Positions 24,945 to 35,637 of a stretch of DNA of 64,000 bases are shown in pieces; the first letter of the stretch is position 1, and every line of letters starts with the position of its first letter. The position numbers were made by a program, and so were the translations under genes. The notes under the pieces were generated by a model, which was not told the DNA's origin, searched no databases, and saw nothing but the letters and a program-made list of their open reading frames with translations. The stretch spans positions 1,612,001-1,676,000 of the forward strand of contig NZ_JALKBW010000001.1 in the NCBI RefSeq assembly GCF_023017165.1. Reading direction: 5' to 3'. This DNA is from Gordonia alkaliphila. Its GTDB lineage: Bacteria > Actinomycetota > Actinomycetes > Mycobacteriales > Mycobacteriaceae.

Positions 24945-26221
24945 TGCGATTTCGCCCGTGCGTGGTACGACGGTCGCCCAGCCGCGTGGTTGTCGGTATC
25001 GCCGTGTTGTTTCTGATGGCCATGACAGTGTCGTGCTCTTCCGAACCACTGTCGGAGAAATCCGCTCTGGGGCCAGAAGTCGACAGGATCCCAGAGCAGG
25101 CGTACGCCGCAGTGATGGTTGCGCCTCCGGCGTTCGAATTCGCGTACGACACCGTCCAGGACAATTCATGGGTGGTATTCGTCGATCGGGACATGACGCC
25201 GCTCGGTTACATGCATCAGAAAGGGATGTTTCGAAGTCAGATCGCACGGTATCGTGATGGGATCATATTTGCTGACCATAAGAACTATTTCGTGACCTCC
25301 AAAGCCGGTACCCACGTCGAGCCCCACGACGCAGGAGGGACGTCGTTGCATGCGTCCACACCGTACGATATTCAATCGGAAGACGCATTCTTATGGCTCG
25401 ACGACGGCGTAGTCGATGGACGGTACCGAAGTACCGCGATCGCGGTATCGCCCGACAGTTCGGATTCGATTCGAAAGATCGACGGCCTGGTCGTTTCCTT
25501 CGGCAGATGTGCAGGAGTCCCCTATGCCGTCCTCTCGCGTAGTTTCGGCAGAAGCGGCCCGGATAAGGTCCACGAGCTTGCTGAGATCGACATGGCAAGG
25601 ATCCGGCCCGATATCCCGAAGTCCCAGAAGATGTTCGACTTCGACGGCTCCGGTGGCGGGATCCCATACTCGTGCGATGGCTCAGGACAGGTCTCGACCT
25701 ACATGTCGGACGGAAACGATGTCTCCGATGGCCAGCCAGTCAAGTCCGGGTTCTGGACGGCGAGCGTCGACGACGGACACTCCGCCTGGTCTCCCGTCCC
25801 TCGCGAAAAGGCTGCGGGTTCTGCGGCACACGGCGGAATATTCACGCAGTACACTGCGCCCTTTGGGGCGAACATCTCATGGCCAAGCGGGAACGGCATG
25901 CGATACGTCGATACCGAGGGTCAAGTATCGGAGATCAGGTTCGGTAAGGACTTCTCCAGCTATTTGTTCACCGTGGCTCCGGACATTCGGGATCGTGTGA
26001 TCAACGCGGTAGCGGTCGGTTCCGGATCGGACGGTATCGCCTATCTGACACGCGTCGACTCAGACGGCTACATACTTCTGGGTGACGGGGAGTTCGTCTT
26101 CACGAACTTCGATTCTGGTGAAGAGGATCGCCGTATACCGACCCCGGAGTGGTTAGCGAACCTTGTAGCGTCGGATCCCTTCATGGTCAGCGATATTGCG
26201 CTACTGAGCGATCTCACGTAA
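24944..26221 (+). CDS. Putative secreted or lipid-anchored protein, unknown function
   Basis: The product has 425 residues. A hydrophobic leader (VVVGIAVLFLMAMTVSCSS) with Cys near residue 31 suggests a lipoprotein, although the -3 residue is Thr, not Leu. The rest is rich in Asp, Gly, Ser and aromatic residues with repeated short beta-like segments (VVFVDRDMTPLGYM, EDAFLWLDDGVVDG, GDGEFVFTNFDSG), perhaps a propeller. I do not recognise the family. The one-base overlap with the cysteine hydrolase gene implies that the two products are made together; a cognate inhibitor or a binding partner is possible, but nothing in the sequence proves it. Confidence 0.6.
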   Translation: MRFRPCVVRRSPSRVVVGIAVLFLMAMTVSCSSEPLSEKSALGPEVDRIPEQAYAAVMVAPPAFEFAYDTVQDNSWVVFVDRDMTPLGYMHQKGMFRSQIARYRDGIIFADHKNYFVTSKAGTHVEPHDAGGTSLHASTPYDIQSEDAFLWLDDGVVDGRYRSTAIAVSPDSSDSIRKIDGLVVSFGRCAGVPYAVLSRSFGRSGPDKVHELAEIDMARIRPDIPKSQKMFDFDGSGGGIPYSCDGSGQVSTYMSDGNDVSDGQPVKSGFWTASVDDGHSAWSPVPREKAAGSAAHGGIFTQYTAPFGANISWPSGNGMRYVDTEGQVSEIRFGKDFSSYLFTVAPDIRDRVINAVAVGSGSDGIAYLTRVDSDGYILLGDGEFVFTNFDSGEEDRRIPTPEWLANLVASDPFMVSDIALLSDLT

Positions 26222-26625
26222 CGGGTTCCCCGTGTCATGCGGAGGGGTGTCGATACCGAACCGGCCGCTCGCGATTCGACCCGAGTCGTGCCACTTTAGT
26301 GCCCCGTTGAGGCGTGGAGTTTCGCGATGATGTCGGCGGCGGTTCCGTCGAGTGGTGTTTCGGCCATGACGTGTTGTCCGCGTACCCGGATCATGACGTC
26401 GCGGACTGGGCGCAGTGTGGTGATGATGCGTTTGATGGAGTAGCCGGTGGTGTCGGTGAGGTGGCGGGTGACGGCGAGTGCGGCGAACACGATGGTGAGG
26501 TGCGCTTCGATGGAGTCACGCTGGTGGTGGAACATCGGCCGGGCCCGTAGGTCGCTTTTGGCCATGCGGAATGATTCCTCGACTCGGAAGAGGTCGTGGT
26601 AGGCCGCGACGACTTGTTCGCCGGA

Positions 26626-28260
26626 CCCGAGTCGTGCCACTTTAGTGCCCCGTTGAGGCGTGGAGTTTCGCGATGATGTCGGCGGCGGTTCCGTCGAGTG
26701 GTGTTTCGGCCATGACGTGTTGTCCGCGTACCCGGATCATGACGTCGCGGACTGGGCGCAGTGTGGTGATGATGCGTTTGATGGAGTAGCCGGTGGTGTC
26801 GGTGAGGTGGCGGGTGACGGCGAGTGCGGCGAACACGATGGTGAGGTGCGCTTCGATGGAGTCACGCTGGTGGTGGAACATCGGCCGGGCCCGTAGGTCG
26901 CTTTTGGCCATGCGGAATGATTCCTCGACTCGGAAGAGGTCGTGGTAGGCCGCGACGACTTGTTCGCCGGAGAGCGTGTCTTTGGAGAGGCTGGTGACAT
27001 AGCCTTTGAGGCCGAGGTAGGAGCGGGCCTTGTCGACCGCGTCCCAGTTCACGCCGGGCTGGTTCCCGAGGGCCACGAATCGGTCCTTCTTCGGCCGGCG
27101 CCGTCCGTCGGCGATGTCCTGGGCTCGTTCGATCTGCTTGTTCAAGGTGATGTTGTCGCGGCGCTCGCGTTTGCGTGAGTAGTGCCAGACCACCCGCCGT
27201 GTGCGAGCGTGCGCGCCGGTCCCCATGGTCCGCTTGGTCTCGATGGTTTGGCCGTCGCGAAGGTAGGTGCCGCGGCGTTCGTAGTGTTCGGCCAGGTCAC
27301 GTGGCGCCGAGCCGGTGCGGGACCCGACGATGAAATCGAAACCTGCCTCCTGCAGGGCGTTGAGATTAGCGGCCGACAGCATTCCGGCGTCAGCGACGAC
27401 GACGACGTCAGCGCCGTGGTGGCGTTCGCGGAACCGGGTGAGCACGGGCAGCAGGGTGCTGGTCTCTGCCCGGTTGCCGGCGAAGGAGTGCACTTCGAGG
27501 GGAAACCCGGTCGGGTCGACGAGCATCCCGACGAGGATCTGGGGGTCGACCCGCCGTTCCTTGCTCATCCCGACTTTCCGGAAGGTGTCTTCGTTCTCGG
27601 CTTCGAAGTACAGGGTCGTCACGTCGTACATCACGACAGACAGGGCCCCGCCCGCGGTGACATGCCCCAACGCCGCCGAAGCGAGCTGTGTCCGCCAGTC
27701 CTCGCTGACACTGCGTGTGAGGGTGCGCCAGATCGTGCGCAGCGATGGTGAAGGCACTCCGAGTTCGGCCAGCACTCGGATCGTGTCGGCCTTGCTCGTC
27801 GGTTCGACGATCCTGGCCAGCACCAACTGTTTGAACGCGTCAGTGCCGATCTTGTCGAACCCGAGATCGCGGTAGCCCTGTTCGAGGACTTCCCACAACA
27901 CGCGCGATTGCGACCCGGCCACCTCGGGGACCGCCGAGACCTTCGCCGGCGCCAACGCCGACAAGTCGAAAGCGAGCTGACCTGCATGGAGCTTCGTATC
28001 GGCGACCTCGAGCAGCACCGCGAGTTCTTCGGGTGAATGCGCCGATCCGATGTGTTCGACGATCCGGCGCACACCACGTTCCTTCGACACGATCTGTACC
28101 GCTGTCGCACCCGACGCGGTCCGCACCTTCCGGACGAACAACCCCACACGATCGATCGTAGACACCCAGTTTAGTGCCCTAAACGGGCACTACCAGCGGC
28201 CAAAACCCCAGGTCGCAACGACCCGCCGAGCCAAGTCACCAAAATGTGGCACGAGTCAGG
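26626..28260 (-). mobile_element. IS B: intact IS1634-family element, type 1 (1635 bp)
   Basis: It has the same ends as IS A, and CCGGA (26621-26625 and 28261-28265) is the 5-bp target duplication. It inserted into the transposase gene of IS A in the same orientation. Confidence 0.93.
26642..28165 (-). CDS. IS1634-family DDE transposase (IS B)
   Basis: The product has 507 residues, full length. DDE catalytic features are visible: VVMYDVTTLYFE (first Asp), VVVVADAGMLS (second Asp), and the YREK-like FRVEESFRMAKSDLRARP with the catalytic Glu. The N-terminal VRKVRTASGATAVQIV and EHIGSAHS blocks recur in the other two related element types in this window. The stop codon lies within 20 bp of the element end. 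This is the only uninterrupted transposase of this family here, so IS B is the likely active copy. Confidence 0.93.
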   Translation of the reverse strand: MSTIDRVGLFVRKVRTASGATAVQIVSKERGVRRIVEHIGSAHSPEELAVLLEVADTKLHAGQLAFDLSALAPAKVSAVPEVAGSQSRVLWEVLEQGYRDLGFDKIGTDAFKQLVLARIVEPTSKADTIRVLAELGVPSPSLRTIWRTLTRSVSEDWRTQLASAALGHVTAGGALSVVMYDVTTLYFEAENEDTFRKVGMSKERRVDPQILVGMLVDPTGFPLEVHSFAGNRAETSTLLPVLTRFRERHHGADVVVVADAGMLSAANLNALQEAGFDFIVGSRTGSAPRDLAEHYERRGTYLRDGQTIETKRTMGTGAHARTRRVVWHYSRKRERRDNITLNKQIERAQDIADGRRRPKKDRFVALGNQPGVNWDAVDKARSYLGLKGYVTSLSKDTLSGEQVVAAYHDLFRVEESFRMAKSDLRARPMFHHQRDSIEAHLTIVFAALAVTRHLTDTTGYSIKRIITTLRPVRDVMIRVRGQHVMAETPLDGTAADIIAKLHASTGH

Positions 28261-30327
28261 CCGGAGAGCGTGTCTTTGGAGAGGCTGGTGACATAGCCTT
28301 TGAGGCCGAGGTAGGAGCGGGCCTTGTCGACCGCGTCCCAGTTCACGCCGGGCTGGTTCCCGAGGGCCACGAATCGGTCCTTCTTCGGCCGGCGCCGTCC
28401 GTCGGCGATGTCCTGGGCTCGTTCGATCTGCTTGTTCAAGGTGATGTTGTCGCGGCGCTCGCGTTTGCGTGAGTAGTGCCAGACCACCCGCCGTGTGCGA
28501 GCGTGCGCGCCGGTCCCCATGGTCCGCTTGGTCTCGATGGTTTGGCCGTCGCGAAGGTAGGTGCCGCGGCGTTCGTAGTGTTCGGCCAGGTCACGTGGCG
28601 CCGAGCCGGTGCGGGACCCGACGATGAAATCGAAACCTGCCTCCTGCAGGGCGTTGAGATTAGCGGCCGACAGCATTCCGGCGTCAGCGACGACGACGAC
28701 GTCAGCGCCGTGGTGGCGTTCGCGGAACCGGGTGAGCACGGGCAGCAGGGTGCTGGTCTCTGCCCGGTTGCCGGCGAAGGAGTGCACTTCGAGGGGAAAC
28801 CCGGTCGGGTCGACGAGTATCCCGACGAGGATCTGGGGGTCGACCCGCCGTTCCTTGCTCATCCCGACTTTCCGGAAGGTGTCTTCGTTCTCGGCTTCGA
28901 AGTACAGGGTCGTCACGTCGTACATCACGACAGACAGGGCCCCGCCCGCGGTGACATGCCCCAACGCCGCCGAAGCGAGCTGTGTCCGCCAGTCCTCGCT
29001 GACACTGCGTGTGAGGGTGCGCCAGATCGTGCGCAGCGATGGTGAAGGCACTCCGAGTTCGGCCAGCACTCGGATCGTGTCGGCCTTGCTCGTCGGTTCG
29101 ACGATCCTGGCCAGCACCAACTGTTTGAACGCGTCAGTGCCGATCTTGTCGAACCCGAGATCGCGGTAGCCCTGTTCGAGGACTTCCCACAACACGCGCG
29201 ATTGCGACCCGGCCACCTCGGGGACCGCCGAGACCTTCGCCGGCGCCAACGCCGACAAGTCGAAAGCGAGCTGACCTGCATGGAGCTTCGTATCGGCGAC
29301 CTCGAGCAGCACCGCGAGTTCTTCGGGTGAATGCGCCGATCCGATGTGTTCGACGATCCGGCGCACACCACGTTCCTTCGACACGATCTGTACCGCTGTC
29401 GCACCCGACGCGGTCCGCACCTTCCGGACGAACAACCCCACACGATCGATCGTAGACACCCAGTTTAGTGCCCTAAACGGGCACTACCAGCGGCCAAAAC
29501 CCCAGGTCGCAACGACCCGCCGAGCCAAGTCACCAAAATGTGGCACGAGTCAGGTTCGAGTGCGCGATCGGGACGGTCGCGGCGTTCGGGACCATTCTGT
29601 AGACCGTCATCAGGGCTCTTCGAAGTTGAGCGGGCACCTCAGCAGTGAATCTGGATGCCTGCCCGCTGTTTGCGGGTGCAGTGGAATCGTATCCGGCGTC
29701 GTGAGTTCTCGAGGTTCCGGAAGCCACATGCGGCGCGTTTGACCTGTTTGACGAGCCGGTTGTAGCCCTCTGTGCGGGCGTTGGTGATCGTGGTGCCGAT
29801 GAATGCCGCCACCGCTGGCCACCACTTCTCGATCGTGGTTGCGAGCTTGACAACTTCTGGCAGATTCACCTGAGCGCATAGGTCCAAGAACTTGTAGAAC
29901 TGGTAGGCCAGATGGTGGTCGTCGGGTCGGCTACGGGCCAGCGCAAGCAGGCCACGTAGTTCTTCCTTCACGATGTAGGCGGCCAGTATTTCGTTGCCAG
30001 GATCTTTGGCGCGCAACGCATTCCACATTTTGGCGTAACTGTGCTCGGAGAGGCGTTCACGGGCGGTGAGTAGGCGGCGCCGGTTCGCCCATTCTGGATC
30101 GACTGCCCGCCCACGGCGCCCACGCTGATCCCAAGTGACCCGCCGCCGAACCGCGGTGACCATGTCGTTGGCGAGCTTGATTACATGGAAGTGGTCGACC
30201 ACCAGCTGCGCATCGGGCAGCGCCTGGGCTGCGGCGGCGGCGTACGCGGCACACGGATCGATCGCAACGTGGGTGATCGAGGACCGAAACTCAGGACTCT
30301 GCTTGGCGAGCCATTGGGCCACCGCCA

Positions 30328-30464
30328 TCGAGGTGCGGCCGGTGACCTGCCCGAGTAGGCCCTGATCGCCCGCGAGGTCGACGAATCCAGTGTCCCACGG
30401 ATCTATCCGATACCAGCGGCCATCAGGGTCGCGTTCCCAGCGTGGCCGGCCCCGACGAGTCTCA
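30328..30464. repeat. 137-bp target duplication of IS C, left copy
   Basis: It is identical to 33545-33681, in direct orientation, flanking IS C exactly. It is part of the IS H transposase gene. Confidence 0.9.
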
Positions 30465-31258
30465 CCTGACTTTTATCACCGACTCGGACATATTGGACTT
30501 TGCTTGTTGCGACCTGCGGGTTTAGAGCTGTTTCGGGCTGGATTTGTGCACTAAGGATCGCCGATAGGGTGGGTGGATGACCTACGTTCGGACCGTGAAG
30601 ACCGCTTCGGGAGCGCGAGCAGTCCAGATCGTTCACGGTTCGCGGAAGGGGTCGCGGTCGATCGAGCACATCGGGTCAGCGCACACCGACGACGAGTACG
30701 CCGCGCTCAAGGCCGTGGCTGCGCGGCGTCTTGCTGCAGGTCAGGGCGAGTTGGACCTAGGCATTGCGGATGTCGTGCCGGCTTCAGCGGAGCCGTTACC
30801 GATCCAGTCCTCACGGATGGGGCACCTGTGGGATGGACTCGAGTACCTCTACCGCGAACTCGGCTTCGACGACGCGACCGGCGGTGATCCGGTTTTCCGC
30901 GACCTGGTGTTGGCGCGGATCATTGAGCCCACCAGCAAACTCGACTCGATCCGTGTCCTCGAGGAAGTTGGTGTGCCGGCAATGTCGTATCCGACGATGA
31001 ACCGTCGCCTGCCGATCTACGCCACCGACACCTGGCGACAGAATCTCGCTGCCGCGTGTGCCAAGCATGCAGGCCTGGGGCCTACGACGCTCGTGTTGTA
31101 CGACGTCACGACGCTGTACTTCGAGACGGACAAGGCCGATGGATTCCGCGAACCCGGATTCTCGAAAGAACGTCGTCTCGAGCCGCAGATCACCGTGGGG
31201 ATGCTCACCGACGCCACTGGTTTCCCGCTGTTGATCGAGGCGTTCGAGGGCAATAAGA

Positions 31259-32695
31259 GGCTCTCCTGACACATGTGTGGGTGGGGTGAGCGCGTCTGAG
31301 TAGGCGCACGCCGTTGTCCTGCATAGGTTCTGAACTGTCGAGGAAACAGAAACCTGTGGTCAGGAGAACGGCGTGCGTGATGTCAGCTTATGGCGGAATC
31401 TGCTCGGAATCGAGAAGACCGTGCTGGAGCGGGTCGTATTCGACGAGGACGCGCAGGTGCTGGTGGCCCATGTGCGGCCCGTCGCGCGCCAACGTGGCCG
31501 GTGCGGGAGGTGCCGGCGGCGCAGTCCCCAATATGATGGCGGGCCGGGGCGGCGGCGCTGGCGGGCGCTGGACCTGGGCACGATTCGTGCCGAGCTCGAG
31601 GCCGATACGCCTCGGTGCGGTGCCGCGAGCATGGGGTGGTGGTCGCCGCGGTGCCGTGGGCCCGCCATGACGCGGGCCACACCTATGCCTTCGACGATCA
31701 GGTCGCGTGGTTGGCGACCAGGCCTCGAAGTCCACAGTGACTGAGTTCATGCGCATCGCCTGGCGCACCGTCGGATCGATCATCGACCGCGTCTGGAGAA
31801 GGACATCGACGCCCAGCACGACCGGTTCGATGGGCTGCGGCGTATCGGGATCGACGAGATCAGCTACAAGAAGGGCCACAAGTACCTCATGGTCGTCGTC
31901 GATCACGACCGGCGTCGGCTGGTGTGGGCCGCTCCGGGGCGTACCAGCGCCACCGTGCATGAGTTCTTCGACCTGCTCGGTGAGCAGCGGTGCGCGCTGA
32001 TCACCCACGTCAGCGCCGATGGGGCCGACTTCATCGACACCGTCGTGACTGATCGGTGTCCGGCCGCAGTGCGGGGTGGCCGATCCGTTCCACATCGTCG
32101 CCTGGGCCACTGACGCCCTCGATGAGGTCCGCCGCCAGGGGTGGAACGATGCCCGTAAACAGGCCCGGGCCGAGCCGAAACGGGGCCGTGGACGCCCACG
32201 GTCCGACGCCCCACCTAGGCCGGCCAGCGACCGTGCCAAGGCACTCAAAGGCGCCCGGTACTCGCTGTGGAAGAACCCCGAGAACCTCACCGCCAATCAG
32301 CAGGCCAAGCTCGCCTGGATCGCCAGGACCGACCCGAGGCTGCATCGCGCCTACCTGCTCAAGGAAGGTCTGCGGGTGGTATTTGCGCTGCCCCATGACG
32401 CGGCCGCTGAAGCCCTGGACCGCTGGATCAGTTGGGCTCGTCGCTGCCGGATCCCCGCGTTCGTGAAACTCCAAAAACGCATCGCCAAACACCGCGACCG
32501 GATCCTCGCCGCGATCGAGCATCGACTATCCAACGGCCTGATCGAGTCGACCAACACCAAGATCCGACTGATCACCCGGATGGCCTACGGCTTCAAGTCC
32601 GCCGAAGCCCTCATCGCCATGGCCATGCTCAGTCTCGGCGGTCACCGGCCCGTGCTTCCAGGCCGCAAATGACCCACAGATCAGTCAGGAGAGCC
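31259..32695 (+). mobile_element. IS G: second ISL3-family element (1437 bp)
   Basis: Ends GGCTCTCCTGAC are inverted at both termini. CAATAAGA (31251-31258, 32696-32703) is an 8-bp target duplication. It differs from IS H in ends and in transposase sequence. Confidence 0.92.
31373..32672 (+). pseudogene. ISL3-family transposase of IS G, several frameshifts
   Basis: Pieces in different frames are MRDVSLWRNLLGIEKTVLE with the CGRCRRRSPQYD zinc motif, then RIAWRTVGSIIDRVW, then DEISYKKGHKYLMVVVDHD, and finally ADPFHIVAWATDALDEVRRQ to LIESTNTKIRLITRMAYG. At least three indels separate them. ISL3 catalytic landmarks (DEISYK, ADGADFI, IESTNTKI) are present but not in one frame. Confidence 0.85.
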
Positions 32696-33544
32696 CAATA
32701 AGAGCGAGAAACTCACGATCGTTCCGACCGTCCTGAAGTTCATGGCAGCCCATGACCTCAGCGACGTCACCGTCGTCGCCGACGCTGGCATGATCTCCGC
32801 GGAGAACATGAAAGCGATTGAACGAGAGGATCTTTCGTTCATCCTCGGTGAGCGGATGCCGTCGATCCCGTACCAGATCGCCAAGTGGGTCGCCGACCAT
32901 CCCGATCAGACGCCAGCGGACGGGCTGACCCTGGCCCAGCACCAGCGCGCACACGCGAAGACGAGCTTTCGGCGCAACCGGGTCACCTATTACCGGTATT
33001 CGGCCGATCGGGCTCGGCGGAGCCTGCGCGGGATCAACGAACAGATAGGAAAAGCCGAGAAGGCCGTGGAAGGCAAGATTCCGGTCAAGCGGAACCGGTT
33101 CGTCACTCTCAAGGGCGCGGACAAGAGCGTCAATCGCGAGTTGGAGACGAAGGCGCGGACGCTGGCCGGGTGGGAAGGCCTACATCACCAACATCGATGG
33201 GCCGACTCCGGAGTTCGTGATCGGCGCCTACCATCAGCTGTGGCGGATCGAGAAGAGTTTCCGCATGTCAAAGGGCGATTTGGCGGCGCGGCCGATCTAC
33301 CACCGGACCGAGGACTCGATCCGTGCGCATTTGGCGATCGTGATGGCAGCACTCGCGGTGACACGGGTGGTCGAGGAACGGACAGGCTGGTCGATCAAGA
33401 AGTTCGTGACCACCACCCGCCGCTACCGGACCATCGAGATCCGCGTCGGCGACCAGATCATCACCGCCGCCGACCCACTACCGGACGACCTCGCCGACGT
33501 GCTCAGTGCGATCCGAGGTGCGCACTAAATTGATAAAAGTCAGG

Positions 33545-33681
33545 TCGAGGTGCGGCCGGTGACCTGCCCGAGTAGGCCCTGATCGCCCGCGAGGTCGACG
33601 AATCCAGTGTCCCACGGATCTATCCGATACCAGCGGCCATCAGGGTCGCGTTCCCAGCGTGGCCGGCCCCGACGAGTCTCA
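33545..33681. repeat. 137-bp target duplication of IS C, right copy
   Basis: It is identical to 30328-30464 and begins at the base after the IS C end. Confidence 0.9.
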
Positions 33682-34698
33682 TCGATCCCGAGGACCCGTA
33701 CTGGTTGCGGCTGCTGCAGAACGCGGTCGGCGACCTCGCAGAACGCGGCATGGGCGGTCGGCCAGGACACCCCATGCGCGGCGGCAACCTCGATGACCGA
33801 ACGTGCCGCATCTCCGATCGCCAGGCCCATCTGCTCGCGCAGCCGTCCGGTGGTGCGTCGCCTGGCCGGCACCTGATTGATGGCCTCGGTGAACGTGCTC
33901 CGCTCGCATGCCTGGTTTCGGCAACGCCAGCGAATCTTGTTCCAGCGCAACAGGATTGGGTCAGGGCCGTACCCGATATCGCGTGGCGTAGTGATTGTCC
34001 TTTCCTTCACCGAGGACGATCGATCCCCGCAGTCAGGGCAACACGCCGCGCCCCCATCTGCGGTGACCACATCGACCACCCTGGTGCGATCTGGCCGTCG
34101 CTCGACCCCAACGACCTGCACACCTTCCAGACCCAGCAACAACGACGTAGGCTCGGACACGGCCCCTGCCCCTCTTTCGATTCTTGAATGCTTCGCAACA
34201 TCCAGAATCACGAAGGTCAGGGGCCTTTCACGTCAACGACACGCGACCGCCCTGACCAGGGACTGCCCGTTCAAGATCGAAGAGCCGTCATCAGTGGCGA
34301 CAATGTGGTGAGTGCTTGACCGGCATCGTCGGGCAGGCGCTGTCGAGGTCGATGGGGTGAGGGCAGTGGGGTTCGCGGTCGGCCGTCGGCCGCGCTAGTC
34401 CGGATAAACTGATCCGCGCGGTCACGCACTCAGGCCTGAGTTGGACCTCTTTAGTGCCTGGATTTGAGGGCGTCGAGGATCGCTGTGGCGTCGGCGTCGA
34501 GTGGCGTGCGGGCGGTGATTTGGTGGCCGTTGACGTCAACGACGACGGTGTGAATGCGGCGTAGGTGTTGGATGATCTTCTTGATCGAGTAGCCGGTCGC
34601 GTTCTGAAGGTCGCGGGCGATCGCGAGGGCGGCGAATACGATGGTCAGGTGGGCTTCGATGGAGTCGCGGCGGCGGTGGAAGATTGGTCGGGCGGCTA

Positions 34699-35637
34699 GG
34701 GCGTGTCTGACAAATCGGCGGGGTGGGATCTGAGAAGCTGGGTTCATGTCGCGGTTTCAGGTGCTCTCGGATGCTCAGTGGTCGTTGATCGAGGGCATGC
34801 TGCCGAAGCGGACGGGCCGTAAGGGGCGTCCGTTCTCCGATGCCCGGACGATGGTCGAAGCGATCGTCTACCGGTATCGGTGCGGTATCGCCTGGCGTGA
34901 TCTGCCGGAGGTGTTCGGGCCGTGGCAGACGGTGTGGACGTGGCATCACCGGATGGCGAAGGCGGGCACCTGGGATCAGGTCCACGCGAAGCTCACTGCC
35001 GCCGCTGATGCTGCGGGACTGGTGGATTGGTCGCTGTCGGTGGACTCGACCATCGCTCGCGCCCATCAGCACGCCACGAACACCACGCGCCTCACAGGGG
35101 GCTGGATCGAATTACACGAATCCGGGGATCGAGCCGCCTGACCACGCCGTCGGCCGCTCCCGCGGCGGGCTCTCGACGAAGATTCACCAGCTCGTCGACG
35201 GCAACGGACTGCCACTGGTCACCTTGCTCACCGCTGGCCAGGCCGGTGACTCGCCGATGTTCCTGCCGCTGATGAGCCAGCTGCGGGTCGGCCGCGAACG
35301 AGGCCGGCCACGCACCCGTCCGGACGCGGTCCGCGGCGACAAGGCTTACTCGTCGCGGGCGATCCGGGCCCACCTGCGAGCGCGCGGAATCAAGGCCGTC
35401 ATCCCCGAGCCCGACGATCAGAAGGGCCACCGCAAGCGGCGCGGTTCCCGCGGCGGCAGACCTGTCGCGCTCGATGTCGCCGACTACAAGAACCGCAGCG
35501 TCATCGAACGCCGCTACTGCCACACCAAGCAGTGGCGCGGACTGGCCACCCGTTACGACAAGCACGCCGTCAACTACCGCGCAGCAGTCGTCCTCAACGC
35601 CGTGATCGCCTGGTCGAAAGAATTGTCAGACACGCCC
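34699..35637 (+). mobile_element. IS F: IS5-family element, IS427-like group (939 bp)
   Basis: Ends GGGCGTGTCTGACAA are inverted at both termini. Flanking TA (34697-34698, 35638-35639) is a 2-bp duplication. Two overlapping frames encode the transposase, as in the IS427 group. Confidence 0.88.
34746..35141 (+). CDS. IS5-family transposase, first frame (orfA, IS F)
   Basis: The product has 131 residues. The N-terminal LSDAQWSLIEGMLPKRTGRKG and the GIAWRDLPEVFGPWQTVW block are classical IS5. The first catalytic Asp is in SLSVDSTIARAHQHA. The last residues diverge after TNTTRLTGG, where the second frame takes over; a frameshift near the CACAGGGGGC run (35092-35101) would fuse both. Confidence 0.87.
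   Translation: MSRFQVLSDAQWSLIEGMLPKRTGRKGRPFSDARTMVEAIVYRYRCGIAWRDLPEVFGPWQTVWTWHHRMAKAGTWDQVHAKLTAAADAAGLVDWSLSVDSTIARAHQHATNTTRLTGGWIELHESGDRAA

Larger units (their letters stand above)
26296..29459 (-). pseudogene. Transposase of IS A, split by IS B
   Basis: The N-terminal part (28261-29459) starts MSTIDRVGLFVRKVRTASG and ends at the insertion. The C-terminal part is 26296-26625. The frame would be intact if IS B were removed. It differs from the IS B transposase by at least one base (Ile for Met in the [MI]LVDPTGF segment). Confidence 0.88.
26280..29554 (-). mobile_element. IS A: IS1634-family element, type 1, interrupted by an identical-type copy
   Basis: Ends are CCCGAGTCGTGCCAC at 26280 and GTGGCACGAGTCAGG at 29554 (13 of 15 bp inverted). 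The flanks TTCGA (26275-26279 and 29555-29559) are a 5-bp target duplication. Without IS B and its 5-bp duplication the element is 1635 bp. It lies in the decayed second pilin copy. Confidence 0.92.
30577..33528 (+). pseudogene. Transposase of IS C, split by IS G and frameshifted
   Basis: It begins MTYVRTVKTASGARAVQIV and reads to IEAFEGNK, is broken by IS G, then resumes at 32704 (SEKLTIVPTVLKFM, VVADAGMISAENM). At about 33170 an extra G in the run GGGTGGGAAGG shifts the frame; the C-terminal YREK region (WRIEKSFRMSKGDLAARP) continues in another frame from 33187 to 33528. IS D lacks the extra G. Confidence 0.88.
30465..33544 (+). mobile_element. IS C: IS1634-family, type 2 (IS1549-like), interrupted by IS G
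   Basis: Perfect 14-bp inverted ends CCTGACTTTTATCA lie at both termini. Without IS G and its 8-bp duplication it is 1635 bp. It is flanked by 137-bp identical direct repeats. Long duplications are known for IS1549 of M. smegmatis, which supports the family call. Confidence 0.9.
29639..34160 (-). pseudogene. ISL3-family transposase of IS H, split by IS C
   Basis: The N-terminal part (33545-34160) has the zinc-binding CCPDCGDRS and CRNQACERS cysteines and the first catalytic Asp in VLGIDETRRGRPRW. The C-terminal part (29639-30464) has the second Asp in THVAIDPCAAYAAA, the DHFHVIKLAND block and the Glu in NARTEGYNRLVKQ. The halves overlap by the 137-bp duplication made by IS C and would join in frame. 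A start at GTG 34160 or further upstream at 34211 is possible. Confidence 0.88.
29614..34286 (-). mobile_element. IS H: ISL3-family element interrupted by IS C
   Basis: Ends GGCTCTTCGAAGTTGAGCGG and, inverted from 34286, GGCTCTTCGATCTTGAACGG match in 17 of 20. The 8-bp target duplication GTCATCAG (29606-29613, 34287-34294) is standard for ISL3. Without IS C and its duplication it is 1456 bp, a normal length. Confidence 0.92.
29555..34352 (+). pseudogene. Decayed second copy of the DUF4244 pilin gene, split by IS H
   Basis: At 29561-29613 the plus strand reads ECAIGTVAAFGTIL-stop-TVI, matching EYAIGTVAAAAFGAILYTVI of the pilin at 21479. After IS H, 34287-34352 continues VISGDNVVSA and then, after a one-base loss, LTGIVGQALSRSMG, against VISGDNVVSALTGIISRALSTSIG in the intact gene. 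A TAC-to-TAG stop, a short deletion, a frameshift and at least two insertions have inactivated it. The 82 bp from 34353 to IS E hold nothing I can identify. Confidence 0.8.

Noticed and set aside
30328-33681. The 137-bp repeats as attachment sites of an integrative element
   Set aside because: They lie inside an ISL3 transposase gene, abut the IS termini exactly, and no integrase is present.
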